From Lactarius indigo (taxonomy: Eukaryota; Basidiomycota; Agaricomycetes; Russulales; Russulaceae), in contig JAFKAC010000006.1 of NCBI GenBank assembly GCA_025766275.1, positions 1,612,001 to 1,676,000 on the forward strand: a stretch of DNA of 64,000 nt. The letters run 5' to 3'. Shown piece after piece: positions 23,171-34,032 of this stretch. Below the pieces are notes generated by a model. That model worked only from the letters and a program-made list of their open reading frames with translations, had not been told where the DNA came from and searched no databases. Every line of letters begins with the position of its first letter. The first letter of the stretch is position 1. A program made the translations under genes and the position numbers.

Positions 23171-23709
23171 TGTTGAAGCGCAGAACTAACAAGCAAAGGA
23201 TAAGCTTGAACAGCTAGACAGACAAGTTACTTCAGAGGTAGAAGGAACTCTAATACCATTACTACACACCTAGACAGACAAGTTCTATGGAACGTCTTAT
23301 GAGTAAAAGGTGAAAGAAGTAAGGTAAGGAAAGGAACTTACACTTCAGAGGTAGAAGGAACTCTGAAGTGTAAAGGCGAAAGCAGCAGTCCTTATATACA
23401 GGACGCTTAGCTAATAATGGTCTGTGCGCACTGGTGACCCAAACACAATACAGATGGTCTGTGCGCCAGAGGGAGAAACGCCATTGGATGGCAGAGAACA
23501 ATAGCTGCCTAAAGCAGACAATACCAGTATCTTAACAATTGGAAGAACAATAAGAACCAAATATGGATCTAACAATAAGGATAAACAAAAGCGGTCCATA
23601 TGAGTCCGGAGTGTCCATAAGTCCATAAGGGACAGATACTGTATATAGTATGTGGGCTGACTCAATCAGATCCCACGAGACATGTGACTTTAACAGTCGT
23701 GTCTCAATA
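23171..23709 (-). repeat. Solo LTR (S2), 539 bp, in the third ORF of D
   Basis: Flanked by GGGGA (23166-23170, 23710-23714). Removing it with one copy rejoins L-Q-R-F-P to D-P-T-H-Q-P in frame. Ends TGTTGA...TCAATA; the minus strand carries TGTATATAAGGAC (about 23390), so it reads leftward. Two copies of a CTTCAGAGGTAGAAGGAACT segment lie inside (23232 and 23343 areas). The family is not represented by a full element here. Confidence 0.8.
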
Positions 23710-23874
23710 GGGGAACCTCTGTAGGACATTAGCCCATTCTTGAGTGGTGATATGCCCCGCTCGCAAGTTTGCAGGTGTGTATGGAGTGAGCTGGACCAGT
23801 TGAACCACAGTTTCTTTGTTGTCTTCAAGGAGGTTGGCAGCATCTTGTGTGACTTGGTTGAGGAGGATCGCCAT

Positions 23875-26800
23875 GGTGACATGTCTAAGAGGGGAAGAGG
23901 GCATGAAAGAGGTGGTAGAGGTGCAAGAGGATTGAATGTAGGAAGGATACTCTTCCGGCCTTCCCTCTTCCTGGCTTTTAAGCATTCGCATTAGCGCTCT
24001 TCCTTCCTGGTAAGCCGCTATTGCTTCCGGTGCAAATACATCATCCTTATCGACCCACTGATTCTCCGAGTCTGAGTACCCCTTCCATTTGATGAGGTAC
24101 TGGAGTTTTCTCTGGCGACCATAATGCCAAGAATCCAGAACCACCTTGACTTCATATTCTTCTTCCCCTTCTACAAGATCTGGTGGTGGGTGAGGGAAAT
24201 TTTCGCCGTGAAAGGCAGTGTTCTTGTAGGGTGTGAGAAGGTCTATGTGAAACACTGGGTGAATGCTCCACTGCATGGGAAGTTCGAGGTGATAGTTGTA
24301 AGGGGACATCACCTGGATTACTTTAAATGGCCTGTGGCGTTGCACCACTAATTTCACCATAGGCTGGTTGGTTCACAGGTGTTTTCCTTCTAGCCATACC
24401 TGGTTGCCAATTTGATACCGTGGAGTGTCCTTGTGTTTGATCCAACTATCCTGTGCCTTCTTGATAAGATCCTGGGCTAGCTGTCATGCTTCTTTCAGCT
24501 GAGTCAGTCTGGTGATCACGTTCAGAATAGGGGATGGCTTATCCGTCCAATCAGCTGTTGGGTTGTACCCCATCAGAAGCATGAATGGTGATTGTTTTGT
24601 GTGCTCATGGGGCCAATTGTTGTGAGTGAATTCTGCTATGGGAAGGTATGCCGCCCAGTTATCTTGACGCTCATTGGCCCAAAACCACAGATATTGCTCA
24701 AGCCATTGATTGGTGCGTTCGGATTGTCCATCCATGTGCGGGTGATAAGCTGTTGAGATATTCTGTCTGATACCCATAATTCGGCATGCTTCCCTAATGA
24801 ACTTGGATGTGAATCAGGGGTTGCAGTTGCTAATGATTTTACGCGGTAATCTGAATCATCTGAATACATGATTAATGTACAGGATAGCGGTCTCTTCTGC
24901 TGTAATTTCTTCATTGCATGGGATAAATATCAAGGCCTTGCTGCAGTCATGATCTGTAATGGTGAGGATGCTATCATATGACTGAGAGATTGGCAGCTTA
25001 GTGATAAAATCTAATGCGATAGTGTGGAAAGGGGGGGCATCTGTTATCGCGGTGATTGGGTATAATGGTGTGCAAGTTGGTCTAGTGTTGACTTTGTTTC
25101 GCTGGCACTCTGCGCATCTGGTAACATACTTGTACACGTCTTGGCGGAGGCACAGCCACCAGTAGTGTCGCTCTACTATTCGTTGTGTGCGACTTATTCT
25201 GGGATGTCCATGAACTGGAGGGTCACGGTGGTCGTGTATAATTGCTTGGTGTGCCACCGTTGGTCCTGTGACTACCAGTCGTCCTTCTTTGTACCATTCC
25301 CCTTGTATTTTCTTGAGCTGATGGGCATCGACCCAGGTTTTGATGATGGTGGGGTCTTGTCATCACCTCGGTTGTTGCAGCATGGAGTGTATTTCCACTG
25401 TACGTGCGGCATTAGCAGCTCGTATGAATACTTTCAGAGGTAGGATGACTACACCTTGGTTATCCTCTTCCCCTTGATCATAATCCGGTTGTCGTGATAA
25501 CGTGTCTGCCCTGCCATTATTCTTCCCCTTGATATGGTGGATTTCGAAGTTGTATTCCATCAGCTCCAACACTTCTCGGGCTACCCTCCAACTGATCTTT
25601 TGTGGTGTCTTCCAGTATTGTAGGTTCAGGTGGTCCGAAAATATCTTGATTTTGTGTGGGGAACCAGCAAGTAGGGGTCTCCAGTGTCAAAGGGCTTTGA
25701 TGATGGCAAGGAGTTCCAGGTCGTAGATGTCGTAGTTGTGTTCAGCCTCACTCAGTGTTGCCGAATAGTATCCTATAGGGTGCTTGCGCCCGTCACTTTT
25801 CTTTTGTAGGAGCACAGCACCTACCGCGAATCCTGAGGCATCAACCTCCAGTTCAAACTGATCTTGCAAGTTAGGGTGCGCCAGCACCAGTTCTTCCATG
25901 ACGAGGTGTTTGAGTGTCTTGAATGCATGATCCTCATCCTCTGTCCATTTCCATTCAACATCCTTCCTTGTTAATCGGTTCAATGGTCGTGTGTGTGTGG
26001 CGAAACCTCAGATGAATAAGCGGTAAAAGTTGCAGAAACCTAGGAAAGATTGTACATCCCTGACTTTTGTTGGCATTGGCCAGTCTTTAATACCACGAAA
26101 TTTTACCGGGTCCATGCGTGTTACCCCCTTTTCAAGGATTACCCCCAGGTAATCCATCTGAGGTTGGTGGAAGAGGCATTTCTCGAGCTTGAAATACAGG
26201 TTGTGTTCTTGGGCGACGCAAAGGACGTCTGTTACTGCAGCAATGTGGTCCACTGAATCGTGCCCTTTGTGTGTTGCGATACTGATGTCATCTATATAGA
26301 CTTGTATAACAGTGCCATGAGACTTGTGTTTGGTGATGGTGTCCCGATAGATGTGATTCATCATGGTTTGGAAGGTCGCTGGCAAGTTTGTGAGGCCAAA
26401 GAACATGACTGTTGGTTCGAAGAGGCCAAATTTGGTTTTGAAGGCTGCCTTCTCTTGGTTGCCTTCCCATATGTGGATATTGTTATACCCCCAGCAGATG
26501 TTGAGTTTTGTATAAATGTGCGTGTTACTGAGATCATAAATAAGGTCCTGGATCAGAGGGAGTGGGTATTGATTGCGTATGGTGTGAGAATTGATGATGC
26601 AATAGTCCTGAACAGGGCCTAGCTTTCTGTCCTTCTTTTTAACAAAGAAAAAGGATGAGGTGTACAGGGAGATAGAGGGGCGTAAATACCCCTGCTGCAG
26701 CTTTTCATCCAGAAACTCCTTGAGCTTCCCCTCCTCTTCATGTGTTAGTGGGTATATCTTGCAGTCTATGGCGGAAGGGGTGTTTGGTTTAAAGTCAATG

Positions 26801-27381
26801 GCGTGATCCCATGGTCTCACGGGAGGGAAGCGTTGGGATGCTTCTTCGCTGAAGAGCTTCCAGAATGCTTGGTATACCTCTGGTAGTTCCACAGGTTCTG
26901 TTTCTCCTTTTGCCTGGATCACCAATTCTGTAGACATAGTGGCATGTAGGCATGCGTCTTCTGTATCTAAGGTCAAGACTATTTCCTCCTTTTGGTTGTC
27001 AGTGAGGGCTGCTGCGATTACAGTATGACGGTGTAAACTGTCCTGCATACTAATCATGACCGGCATAATTTCTTCATGTATTACTGCATCTCGCCAGTTG
27101 ATGGTTGGTTCGTAAGTTGCCAACCACGGGTATCCTAGAACAATTTCTTCACTGCCGAGGTCCATTATTAGGAATCGCATGGTCCTGTGATATCCTTTGG
27201 CATATACATCAAGGTCAGTGAAGTGAGTGATAGACCCAGCTTTGTTTTCCGTGTTATCTATGTTCCAGATCTTTTGTGGCTGGGGTAGTGATTGGGTCCC
27301 AATGCCCATTCTTTTGGCGAAGTGCAGGTGTATGAAGTTGTTGGTGGCCCCTGAGTCCACCAGTGCTTTTATGTTGGCCAT
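23875..27381 (-). pseudogene. Gypsy D Pol: protease, RT, RNase H, integrase, chromodomain
   Basis: Minus strand. Protease A-L-V-D-S-G-A-T-N-N-F (27350 leftward); RT with V-Q-D-Y, F-G-L-T-N-L-P and Y-I-D-D (about 26290); thumb G-F-C-N-F-Y-R-L-F-I to 26008; RNase H L-E-V-D-A-S-G-F-A-V-G and G-R-A-D-T-L-S-R-Q (25990-25480); integrase C-A-E-C-Q, A-L-D-F, H-M-D-G-Q-S-E-R-T-N (25170-24720); chromodomain E-E-E-Y-E-V-K-V-V-L and Y-L-I-K-W-K-G-Y (about 24130-24070). It is broken by stops around 25990, 25690, 25360 and elsewhere. The domain order and chromodomain place D with E among chromoviruses, but the sequence is clearly a different family. Confidence 0.85.
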
Positions 27382-27479
27382 TCAGTAATTCATGCAAATC
27401 GAGACTGGAATTCAAAGAGAACGAAAGTGCATCATGATTACAGAATTACAATTTAAAGCCCTCACCCAGACCAATGGGT

Positions 27480-29331
27480 TCAGGCACTCCAAAAACCCTC
27501 CTTTCCCCACAAATCCTGCAATATCAGGTCTTTTACTTTGTTGGGGGCATTTGCTACTCCAGTAAGCCATTCCTTGGCACGTTCTTCCGCAGTTTTGCTG
27601 GTTGATGTGGCTTGTATTTGGGCCAGCGGTGTCTCCTGTGTATAGTAGTCAGTTTCTGTCATCCAGACATTGGAAGGTCCGGGGTTCTGTGGCTGCCATT
27701 GCTGGGGTTGTCTAGGATAGGGACAGTTTCGTGAGAGGTGGCCTGGCATGTTACAGTTATAGCACAACACCGTCCTTAGATCTCGACGAGACCCCCCTCT
27801 TCCTCAGCCTCTTGCCCCTGGTCCTCCCCTTGGCGGGAACAGGGGTAGGCTAGTATACGGCGGTTTTCCATAGTCAATTTCTTCAGATCTGGCCAATCGT
27901 GCCTTGGCCCTAGTCCTGTCCACTGAGGTGTCCATCGCCCAGGGGTTGGCGATACTCTGAGGGATGGTCCACCCTGCATTGCCTGCTTTGTTCTTGCTCT
28001 TGGGCATTTCTTTGTAGTCATTGAGTCTTGCGCACATGTGGATGTAGTTTTTCTGCCATCAAAGGATGGCTGCCTTCCATTCGTCAAACATTTCCAGTTC
28101 ATTGAGGTCGTAGGTTCATTCATACAACTTCTTGGGTATTCCCGCGGTGAAGAGGTCAATGGTTTGGGGATCGTTGAGTCAATACCCAGCCTTCTGGGCT
28201 GCTTCTTCGAATTCGTTGATGTATTTGTTGATATCCCCATCCACCATCTTCATCCCTTTCCTTAAAAGTGCTTGAGCTTGTTCCTTCTCAAGTGTGTTTA
28301 CAAACCTCTGATTGAACCTGTCTGCCACCCCATCCCATAGTGCACACATGTATTGGTCAATTCCTCGTTGTATCTGTTGATTAAGCCATTTAAGGTAGGA
28401 CAATACCCATTCGCTGACACTGATTCCCTTGATGTAGGAGAGGAAGAGGAGGGATCGTCGGTAGTCGTTCCTCATGACAGGGGCATCAAGGTTCATTCCC
28501 CAGTACACGTGCCATTGCGTGAGGAATGAGTCGACTTTAGTGCGGTCACCATCAAAGATGGACAGTGGCTTGCCTGTCAGTTTCTCGTGTCCATGTCCTC
28601 CTCCTGGGAGTCCTTCACCCCCTGCAGGTCCTCCCTCCGGTGGTCCGCCTCCTGGTGGTCTTCTTGGTACGTCTGGAGGAATCCCTCCTCCATTTTGTCG
28701 ATGCAGGAAGTCATCCCCTAGGGGTCCCCCTCATTCCAGGCAGCAGGTCCAATGGTATCCCTCATTGTTCTGCCGATGGTGGGTCTCCTTGATTGGGTCC
28801 TATGGCTCTAAAAATTGCTGCGTTGTCTGCGGTCATTCATATTCCGGTTTCTGGATTTATCAGGAGTAAGTGCGCTTGCAATTCCTGTCTGATAGCCTCA
28901 GCTGCTTCCTGTGCAGCTCGCTCCCTTATTGTGACAATTTCTTCTGCCATTAAAGTAGTTGTTGCCATCTCTGCTGCTGGTGATCGTACGTGAATGACTT
29001 CTGGCTGGTCGGAAATATGTAGAGACTCAGCTTGTTGGATGGTGTATTGCTCGATGGGTCCAACACTCTGTTGTTGGGCTTCCTCACTATCTCCTTCAGT
29101 TTCTTCGCTGACAGCTTCTCCTGTCGAGTGTTCTTGTAGTTGTCTGTCAATTGGTCCCCAATTGGCCTGAGAGTTGAGTTTGCAAGCGTCAATGTCGCAC
29201 TGGTAATTCCTTCCGGCTGGTCTGATTACATCCCAGCAATGGTCTATGGGGTTCCACGTAATTTCTACCCAACACAGGTGATTGAAATTGAACTCAACAG
29301 GTCTGAATCTTGCAGGTCTGTTGAACTCCAC
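27480..29331 (-). pseudogene. Gypsy D Gag with zinc knuckle
   Basis: Minus strand, in at least three frames. The N-terminal part (29331-28837) is rich in Glu/Gln; the central Gag fold (28508-27800) has Y-I-K-G-I-S-V-S-E-W-V and K-G-M-K-M-V-D-G-D-I-N-K-Y-I-N-E-F; the C-terminal C-Y-N-C-N-M-P-G-H-L-S-R-N-C knuckle is at about 27765-27724. A proline/glycine-rich linker coincides with one frame break. Decayed capsid gene. Confidence 0.75.
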
Positions 29332-29488
29332 AAAATATCTGGTTTTGTCTCCTCATTCTCTCCAATGGGCTGCTCCTAGGAATCGGGTTGGTACGTTACA
29401 GTCTCCTTGTCTCTCCAGATAGTATGGATGGAAACTTGTCCACTGGTCGCGGGTGTTAACTGTCGCCACGATGTTATCTTGGTCTTAA

Positions 29489-29946
29489 TGTAATGCCATC
29501 ATGACATTAGCTCGACTTGAGCTTGGAAGTAAGGCAACTGGACTTAGTGAATCATGTCAAAGATGTATGGCATGAAGGCAATCCTAGATGTTCGAAGACA
29601 CTAGGGACTTAGTGCACTTCAACAATGATGAAGGCAAACTTCTAGCAGAGGAAGGAGATGAGACAAGAAGTGACAATTGAAGAAGACCAAGATGGTGTAT
29701 CTTGGTCTTCACATACCAGTTTAAATACATAAGGAGCAGGCTTTCAAGCGCTACTATGAGTCATTGTATTGTAGCATCCAATGTATCACATAAGTACTGC
29801 AATCCTAGTACTACTACTATCTGTACTAGGATTGAGTCATCCGTTACCTCCTAACTCCTACCGTAAACCCTGAGTCCGTGACTAATATACCTTACTGCCG
29901 TAGCCACAACCGGTACAGTAAGGGTCCAATGTGCACAACTGTAACA
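29489..29946 (-). repeat. 5' LTR of gypsy D
   Basis: 458 bp; pairs with 13823-14280 at roughly 95 percent by eye. Followed on the right by target copy CCCCC inside C integrase. Confidence 0.9.
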
Positions 29947-29951
29947 CCCCC

Positions 29952-32066
29952 AGATGTCGGAATGGATTTCTTCTCCAAATGCAGTGGCTTGTGCTCCTTT
30001 GCGCTCCTTCTTGATAGCCTTCCTGGTTGTTTTAGCATATTTGCACGACTCACAATAGATTGGTTGCCCATTGTTGATGAGCAAAATCCCTTGTATTGTT
30101 TGTGAACGGATGAGGTTGCGGATAGAATCAGCAGCAACATGCCCCAGGCGACGGTGCAATGTTCTGATGTTGATTACTTCATTGGCCGAACTTGCGCCAC
30201 ACATGTGCTTGGCTCGGTAAAGTCCATTGGCACTTGTTGGGATCTTGCCAATGACAGCACCTTTGGAGTTGCTGATCTTGCACATGTTCCTTTCAAATGA
30301 CACGGCAAAGCCCGCTTTGGCAATGCGACTTATTGAGATGACTGTGAGAGCCATATCTGGGGCATAGAGGGTGTCGCGTAAGATGACAGGGGTGGATGAC
30401 TTGCCGTTTGGTACTCTAATCCATAGATCTCCTATGCCGTTTGTGAAAAATAAGCACTTATCAGCTGCCATAATGGGATGAGGGGAGATCAGGCGATAAG
30501 ATACAAATTGGTGATGGAAGGGGGACATGTGACACGAAGCTCCGAAGTCGTAGAGCTCACTCTCGGTCTGGGTTTTGTAAGTGAGGTTCAATTGATCTTG
30601 CTTGGTAATTTCCTTGATTGCAGCCCAGGCTTCGATGTCTGGCTGTGCTTGTTCATTCACAGTTGCAGCTCCTTCTTGTCCCTTCTTCTTCAGCCCTTGT
30701 CCTTCCTTTCCACCTCCTTTTGCCCAGCAATTGGCCCTCACATGGCCTTGTTTCTTGCAATTGAAACATTCAATGTCTTTCTTTGACTTCTTGCCTTTCT
30801 TCCTGGCATCGGCGCCCAACGCCTCGTCTTGTCCATCCTTCAGTTTTCCAGCCTTGATGATGTGCCGATCATACTCATCTGTGATGAGTCGGATGATTGT
30901 GTTTGGCGTGATGGGTTGATTGGTGAGTGCTGCAGTGGTGGACATGGCTGAAGTAGATGCATCGTAAGTAGTAGGGAGCGACCCGAGTAGTATGGATGTA
31001 TATTTGTCGTCCGGTATAATCTTGCCCATCGCGGCTAGCTGCTCGTGAAGATTAGTGACAGTGTTGAAATGGGTGCGTACATTGTCATCTTCTCCACATT
31101 TAAGTGACTGAATTTGCCGGCGAAGATCCACGACAATCATCTGCATGCGCCCTTGATATATAGCCATCAAAGCATCCCAGATGTCCTTGGCACATGTACT
31201 AGTCTTGATGCAATTGAAAATAGAATCCAGAACTGAGGCAGCTATTGCCTGCTTGACAGTTGCCTCCCCATGAGCCCATCGACTTGGCGCAGTCACTCCA
31301 TTGATCATGCCAGCATTCGCATAAGCTTGAGGCATAGAGTCATTTGTTAGATGGTTGGATAGCTTATGAACAGCACACAAAGATAGCATACTCACAGTGG
31401 ACTAAGAGGACTGTGGTGAGATAGGCTGGGTGGCTGGAAAGCAGCAACAGGAGTCTAGCAAGGTAAAGCAAGAGTGTCTGGCACACAAGCAGTGAGAACT
31501 GATGTTATACATTGAGAGACAAGAGGCTTACCTGGCACACAAGCAGTGAGAACTGATGTGGACCAGGAGCGTACATGGTACTCTACTTATACACTTTCTG
31601 GTAGTGACATTGTACAAGGGATGTAACACTAAGTCACGCAGTACAAGGGAGTATTGTTCTACAAACAGACAAAGGAGTGGATGTTCTGAGAACAAGGGAA
31701 GAAAGAATAAGGAGAGTCCAGAAGTAAATGATATCATAGTGACATCATAATAAGGATAAAGCTAAGTACGGAACAAAGGAAAGTACAAAAGCAATATACA
31801 ACGCAGAGTCCAGATGCATGATGTCATAGAAGTACAGTGATGTCATGTATGATGCAGTGATAAGTCCAGATTGTACAGATCAAATAATATCTAATCTAAA
31901 GCAGTCCATGCTGCAAATCCAGTCCGTTAGAGCCACTAAGTGCGCAAGGGTCACTTATCAACAATAGCATCCTGGATCCTATGGCCCAGATCATCTGATC
32001 ACGGTATACCACCCAGTTTGAACCATCCGCAGCCAGCTTCAGAATGTTGAAGTGGTTGTCACTCAT
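29952..32066 (-). pseudogene. Copia C Gag, protease and integrase N-part
   Basis: Starts M-S-D-N-H-F-N-I-L-K-L-A (32066) about 100 nt after the 5' LTR and is interrupted by solo LTR S3 after S-R-M-L; it resumes S-L-C-A-V-H-K-L (31387). Then the Gag helical fold, the C-F-N-C-K-K-Q-G-H-V-R-A-N-C knuckle (about 30770-30730), the protease motif reading Y-D-F-G-A-S where D-S-G is expected (about 30550), and the integrase zinc site H-R-R-L-G-H...C-E-S-C (30160-30040), up to H-S-D-I-W-G at the D insertion. The Ser-to-Phe change removes the catalytic DSG triad, so C protease was dead even apart from the insertions. Confidence 0.85.
31388..31963 (-). repeat. Solo LTR (S3), 576 bp, in copia C gag
   Basis: Flanked by ATAGC (31383-31387, 31964-31968; extendable to ATAGCAT). 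Removing it restores S-R-M-L-S-L-C-A-V-H-K in C gag. On the minus strand it starts TGTTGATAAG and carries a TATAAGTAG core near 31590. A 28-bp direct repeat (GGCACACAAGCAGTGAGAAC, 31480 and 31533 areas) sits near its 3' end. The 3' terminus is not a canonical CA. Confidence 0.75.
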
Positions 32067-32145
32067 GACACACAAGGTAGATTGACTGAAAAGAAATAAG
32101 TGTGCTTTAAGGATAACTCGATCTCGTACTGTGTCTCAGGTGCAG

Positions 32146-32161
32146 GCAGGGCCCATAACCT
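32146..32161 (-). other. Primer-binding site of copia C
   Basis: The minus strand reads AGGTTATGGGCCCTG eight bases inside the 5' LTR, close to the anticodon-arm sequence of initiator tRNA (complement of GGGCTCATAACC). Copia and Ty5-type elements prime from such half-tRNAs; assignment is by resemblance. Confidence 0.55.
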
Positions 32162-32169
32162 AGAAACAC

Positions 32170-32787
32170 TGTGACAATGTGATGTGACAAGTCACGCGAA
32201 AATGCGCGAGCACATAGAGATGAGTGGAAAGGAGTTGAGTAGTAAAGCGCACGGGTAGTCAAGCATGATTCAAGAACAACTGGGTGGTTGATTTGAGACT
32301 AGAAGCAATACACTTTATACTACTTAGCCAGTCCAAAACAGTAAGCATCAGTTCGTAAAGTATCATAAGACATCAACAATATATCAGCTCGTTGTAAGGT
32401 AATCATATTGTCATAAGGGAAAATGGGGTAGTAATTGTAAGAGCTTGTGGTTGTGGTCGTGATGGATGGAAACTGAGTCGTAAAGGATGAAGAGGAAGGG
32501 AAATGAGCCGTCGTGGCACTGTGAACTTGTGGCCCCCTGCTCTTGTGACACCAGGCTCGGCATAGCTCGTGCTTGATCTGTCTTGAGCCCTGAGAATAAT
32601 CAAACAAAAGTAATTGTAAAGTGAGGGGAGAAAGGAGATGAGAGGGTATAGTAATCGAGGTGCAAAACCCTGGGAAGTCCAAAGATTTAGCCCAAATGCT
32701 TGCCCCTACCAAAAACACAGCTTGTGCATTCGGTCACGGGAGCACCGGCCTGGAACAGTCCAGGCGAGAGTAAGGCAAAATTCACCA
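32170..32787 (-). repeat. 5' LTR of copia C (uninterrupted)
   Basis: 618 bp, the empty-site reference for the DNA element in the partner LTR at 3725-5400. Ends on the plus strand at ...AATTCACCA, followed by CCCAT, which is not a copy of the left flank. Confidence 0.88.
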
Positions 32788-32956
32788 CCCATGCCCTGTA
32801 AGTCCGACCACCATTTCATATCTTGTGGCCATGGTATAACTGTGCAAATGATAGGCTGTGGACTTGTGGGCTGCTTGGAAACAAGTGAGACGTGACCTTG
32901 ATGGGTGGCAGGGACATCTTGCCCAGCTAAAGACCGACTGCAAAGCGGCAGAAGCC

Positions 32957-33634
32957 CACTGTGCACTTACTTCTTTCTTCTCCCAGCCCAGGGACATGAG
33001 GATCTGCCTTGTGTGGTTGCCAGTTGACCAGAAGAGAGCTCCCGACTCCTGTGCCCACAAAGCAGCACTCCAGGCATGCCAACACCCATCCCCCTCTGCC
33101 ACCCACCCCATCTGCTCAGTTACATGGGTGTGGAAGCAACTCCACGGCACCACCTTCTGTTCTTGGGCAGCGGACTGGCACACTACCATCACCAAACCCC
33201 ACTGCCCCCATGCCTATGGGCATTCCATCAACACCACCAAGCCCCCTGACAGGTGCAACCACCCCCTATGGCTGGCCACCATACCCCCCAAAAAGCCCAG
33301 TGATGACTATGAGCCAGTTAACTGCCGTGCTCATGCCACTGCCATGCAACTTGCCACACTCCACTCTTTCACATCCGACTACACCCTCTCAAACTGGCCT
33401 GATCTACCGCTGAGCAACTCCCTATGTCCAGCGTGCAAGGTGGCCAATTCCTTCACCCACCAACTCCACCACTGCCCCTTGTACGCATGGCAACAACAGG
33501 CCACCTTTGACTACCACCTCAACAACCGCACCACCCCACTCCACATATTCAATGTGCTGGAGTACCAATTATGCATGTTCCTACAGAAGTCACTCACTGC
33601 TTATGCCCCATGGCGCCCATGTCAACCTGGATGA
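32957..33634 (+). pseudogene. LINE ORF2 end: RNase H-like part and C-terminal CCHC finger
   Basis: About 225 residues in one frame from the truncation point. M-R-I-C-L-V-W-L-P-V followed by A-H-K-A-A-L-Q-A resembles the last RNase H strand and helix of fungal LINEs (usually W-x-P-G-H...A-D). The C-terminus L-C-P-A-C-K...H-Q-L-H-H-C-P-L-Y matches the CCHC finger after LINE RNase H. The endonuclease and RT domains are absent through 5' truncation. The P-G-H core is changed, so this copy would be inactive. Confidence 0.6.
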
Positions 33635-34032
33635 AGGAGCTCTTGAACCGCAACTGTCACCCTGTGCCCAGCACAGCCCTGTAAGTGCTACCCCCTTTGT
33701 GCTCTGTGCCCTTTTAAGGGTCCCTTGTGCTTCAGTGTCCCCACTTTACCAAATTATACCTTACGATCCTGACTCGTTTCCTCTGGGAGGTGATGCCTAG
33801 CTGAGTTATTTTTCTCAGCTATCTAACTTTCTCTGCTCACATGTGAGTCTCAACTTACTTACAGCTGTTTTCATATTGATAGTCCGTTTTTCAGAAAAGC
33901 TACTAGCAGGCTGAGTGAGCAGAGGTCAAGGATAACCAGTTATCTGAGATCCAATCAAAAAAAAATAAGGCTTATCCTTTTTTTTTCTTTTTTTCCCACA
34001 TCACCCCACTTCCCATCACCGTCAATGCACAA

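Larger units (their letters stand above)
14311..23874 (-). pseudogene. Third ORF of gypsy D, downstream of pol, split by E and S2
   Basis: After the chromodomain the minus strand continues with a protein starting near M-A-I-L-L-N-Q-V-T (23874). Solo LTR S2 interrupts it after L-Q-R-F-P; it resumes at D-P-T-H-Q-P (23165 leftward) and runs to P-I-T-G-P-N (22622). Element E interrupts it there, and it ends at 14731-14311 with a helical, coiled-coil-like tail (E-V-T-R-Y-Q-A-A-A-Y-K-E-E-R-L-A). The net protein is about 400 residues. It shares R-Q-P-H-Y and the position of a C-terminal helical region with the third ORF of E. In D it is in the same frame as pol with no stop between, so fusion or loss of a stop is possible. 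I recognise no known domain; it is not an envelope protein, as no signal peptide or membrane span is seen. Confidence 0.65.
13823..29946 (-). mobile_element. Ty3/gypsy element D (chromovirus-like), inserted in C
   Basis: LTRs of 458 bp (13823-14280 and 29489-29946), flanked by the 5-bp duplication CCCCC (13818-13822, 29947-29951). Minus-strand order is gag, protease, RT, RNase H, integrase, chromodomain, then a third ORF; an AAAAGGGGGTGA purine tract precedes the 3' LTR. Without E (14732-22621) and solo LTR S2 the element is about 7.7 kb. It interrupts C integrase. Many stops and frame breaks make it older and more decayed than E, in keeping with E being nested in it. Confidence 0.92.
3725..32787 (-). 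mobile_element. Ty1/copia element C, host of the nested insertions
   Basis: Outermost element of the nest. On the minus strand: 5' LTR 32170-32787, a half-tRNA-type primer site (32146-32161), gag start at 32066, gag-PR-IN to 29952, IN-RT 13822-11400, RNase H 5731-5402, a purine tract (5401-5411) and 3' LTR 3725-5400. Removing the DNA element (3955-5010 plus GG), F (5737-11394 plus GGCTT) and D (13823-29946 plus CCCCC) leaves 6,213 bp, normal copia size, and rejoins integrase (D-I-W-G / P-S-P-I-Q) and RNase H (A-E-A / K-Y-V-A-A) in frame. This figure still includes solo LTR S3 and its duplication. Both LTRs are exactly 618 bp once the insert in the left one is removed. No target duplication flanks C, so one end may have been lost or recombined. 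The element is inactive: it has stops and split domains. Confidence 0.9.

Noticed and set aside
23171..23709. Intron in the third ORF of D
   Set aside because: Possible GT-AG ends give the wrong frame, whereas a 5-bp GGGGA duplication and an internal TATA-like core fit a solo LTR and restore the frame exactly.
31388..31963. Long untranslated leader of copia C
   Set aside because: Gag N-terminal residues are found upstream (32066-31969), so the segment interrupts gag; ATAGC duplications show it is an insertion.
32170..32787. A second, truncated copia copy independent of C
   Set aside because: Its length equals the left LTR after insert removal, and a primer site and gag start follow it in the correct direction, so it is C's own 5' LTR.
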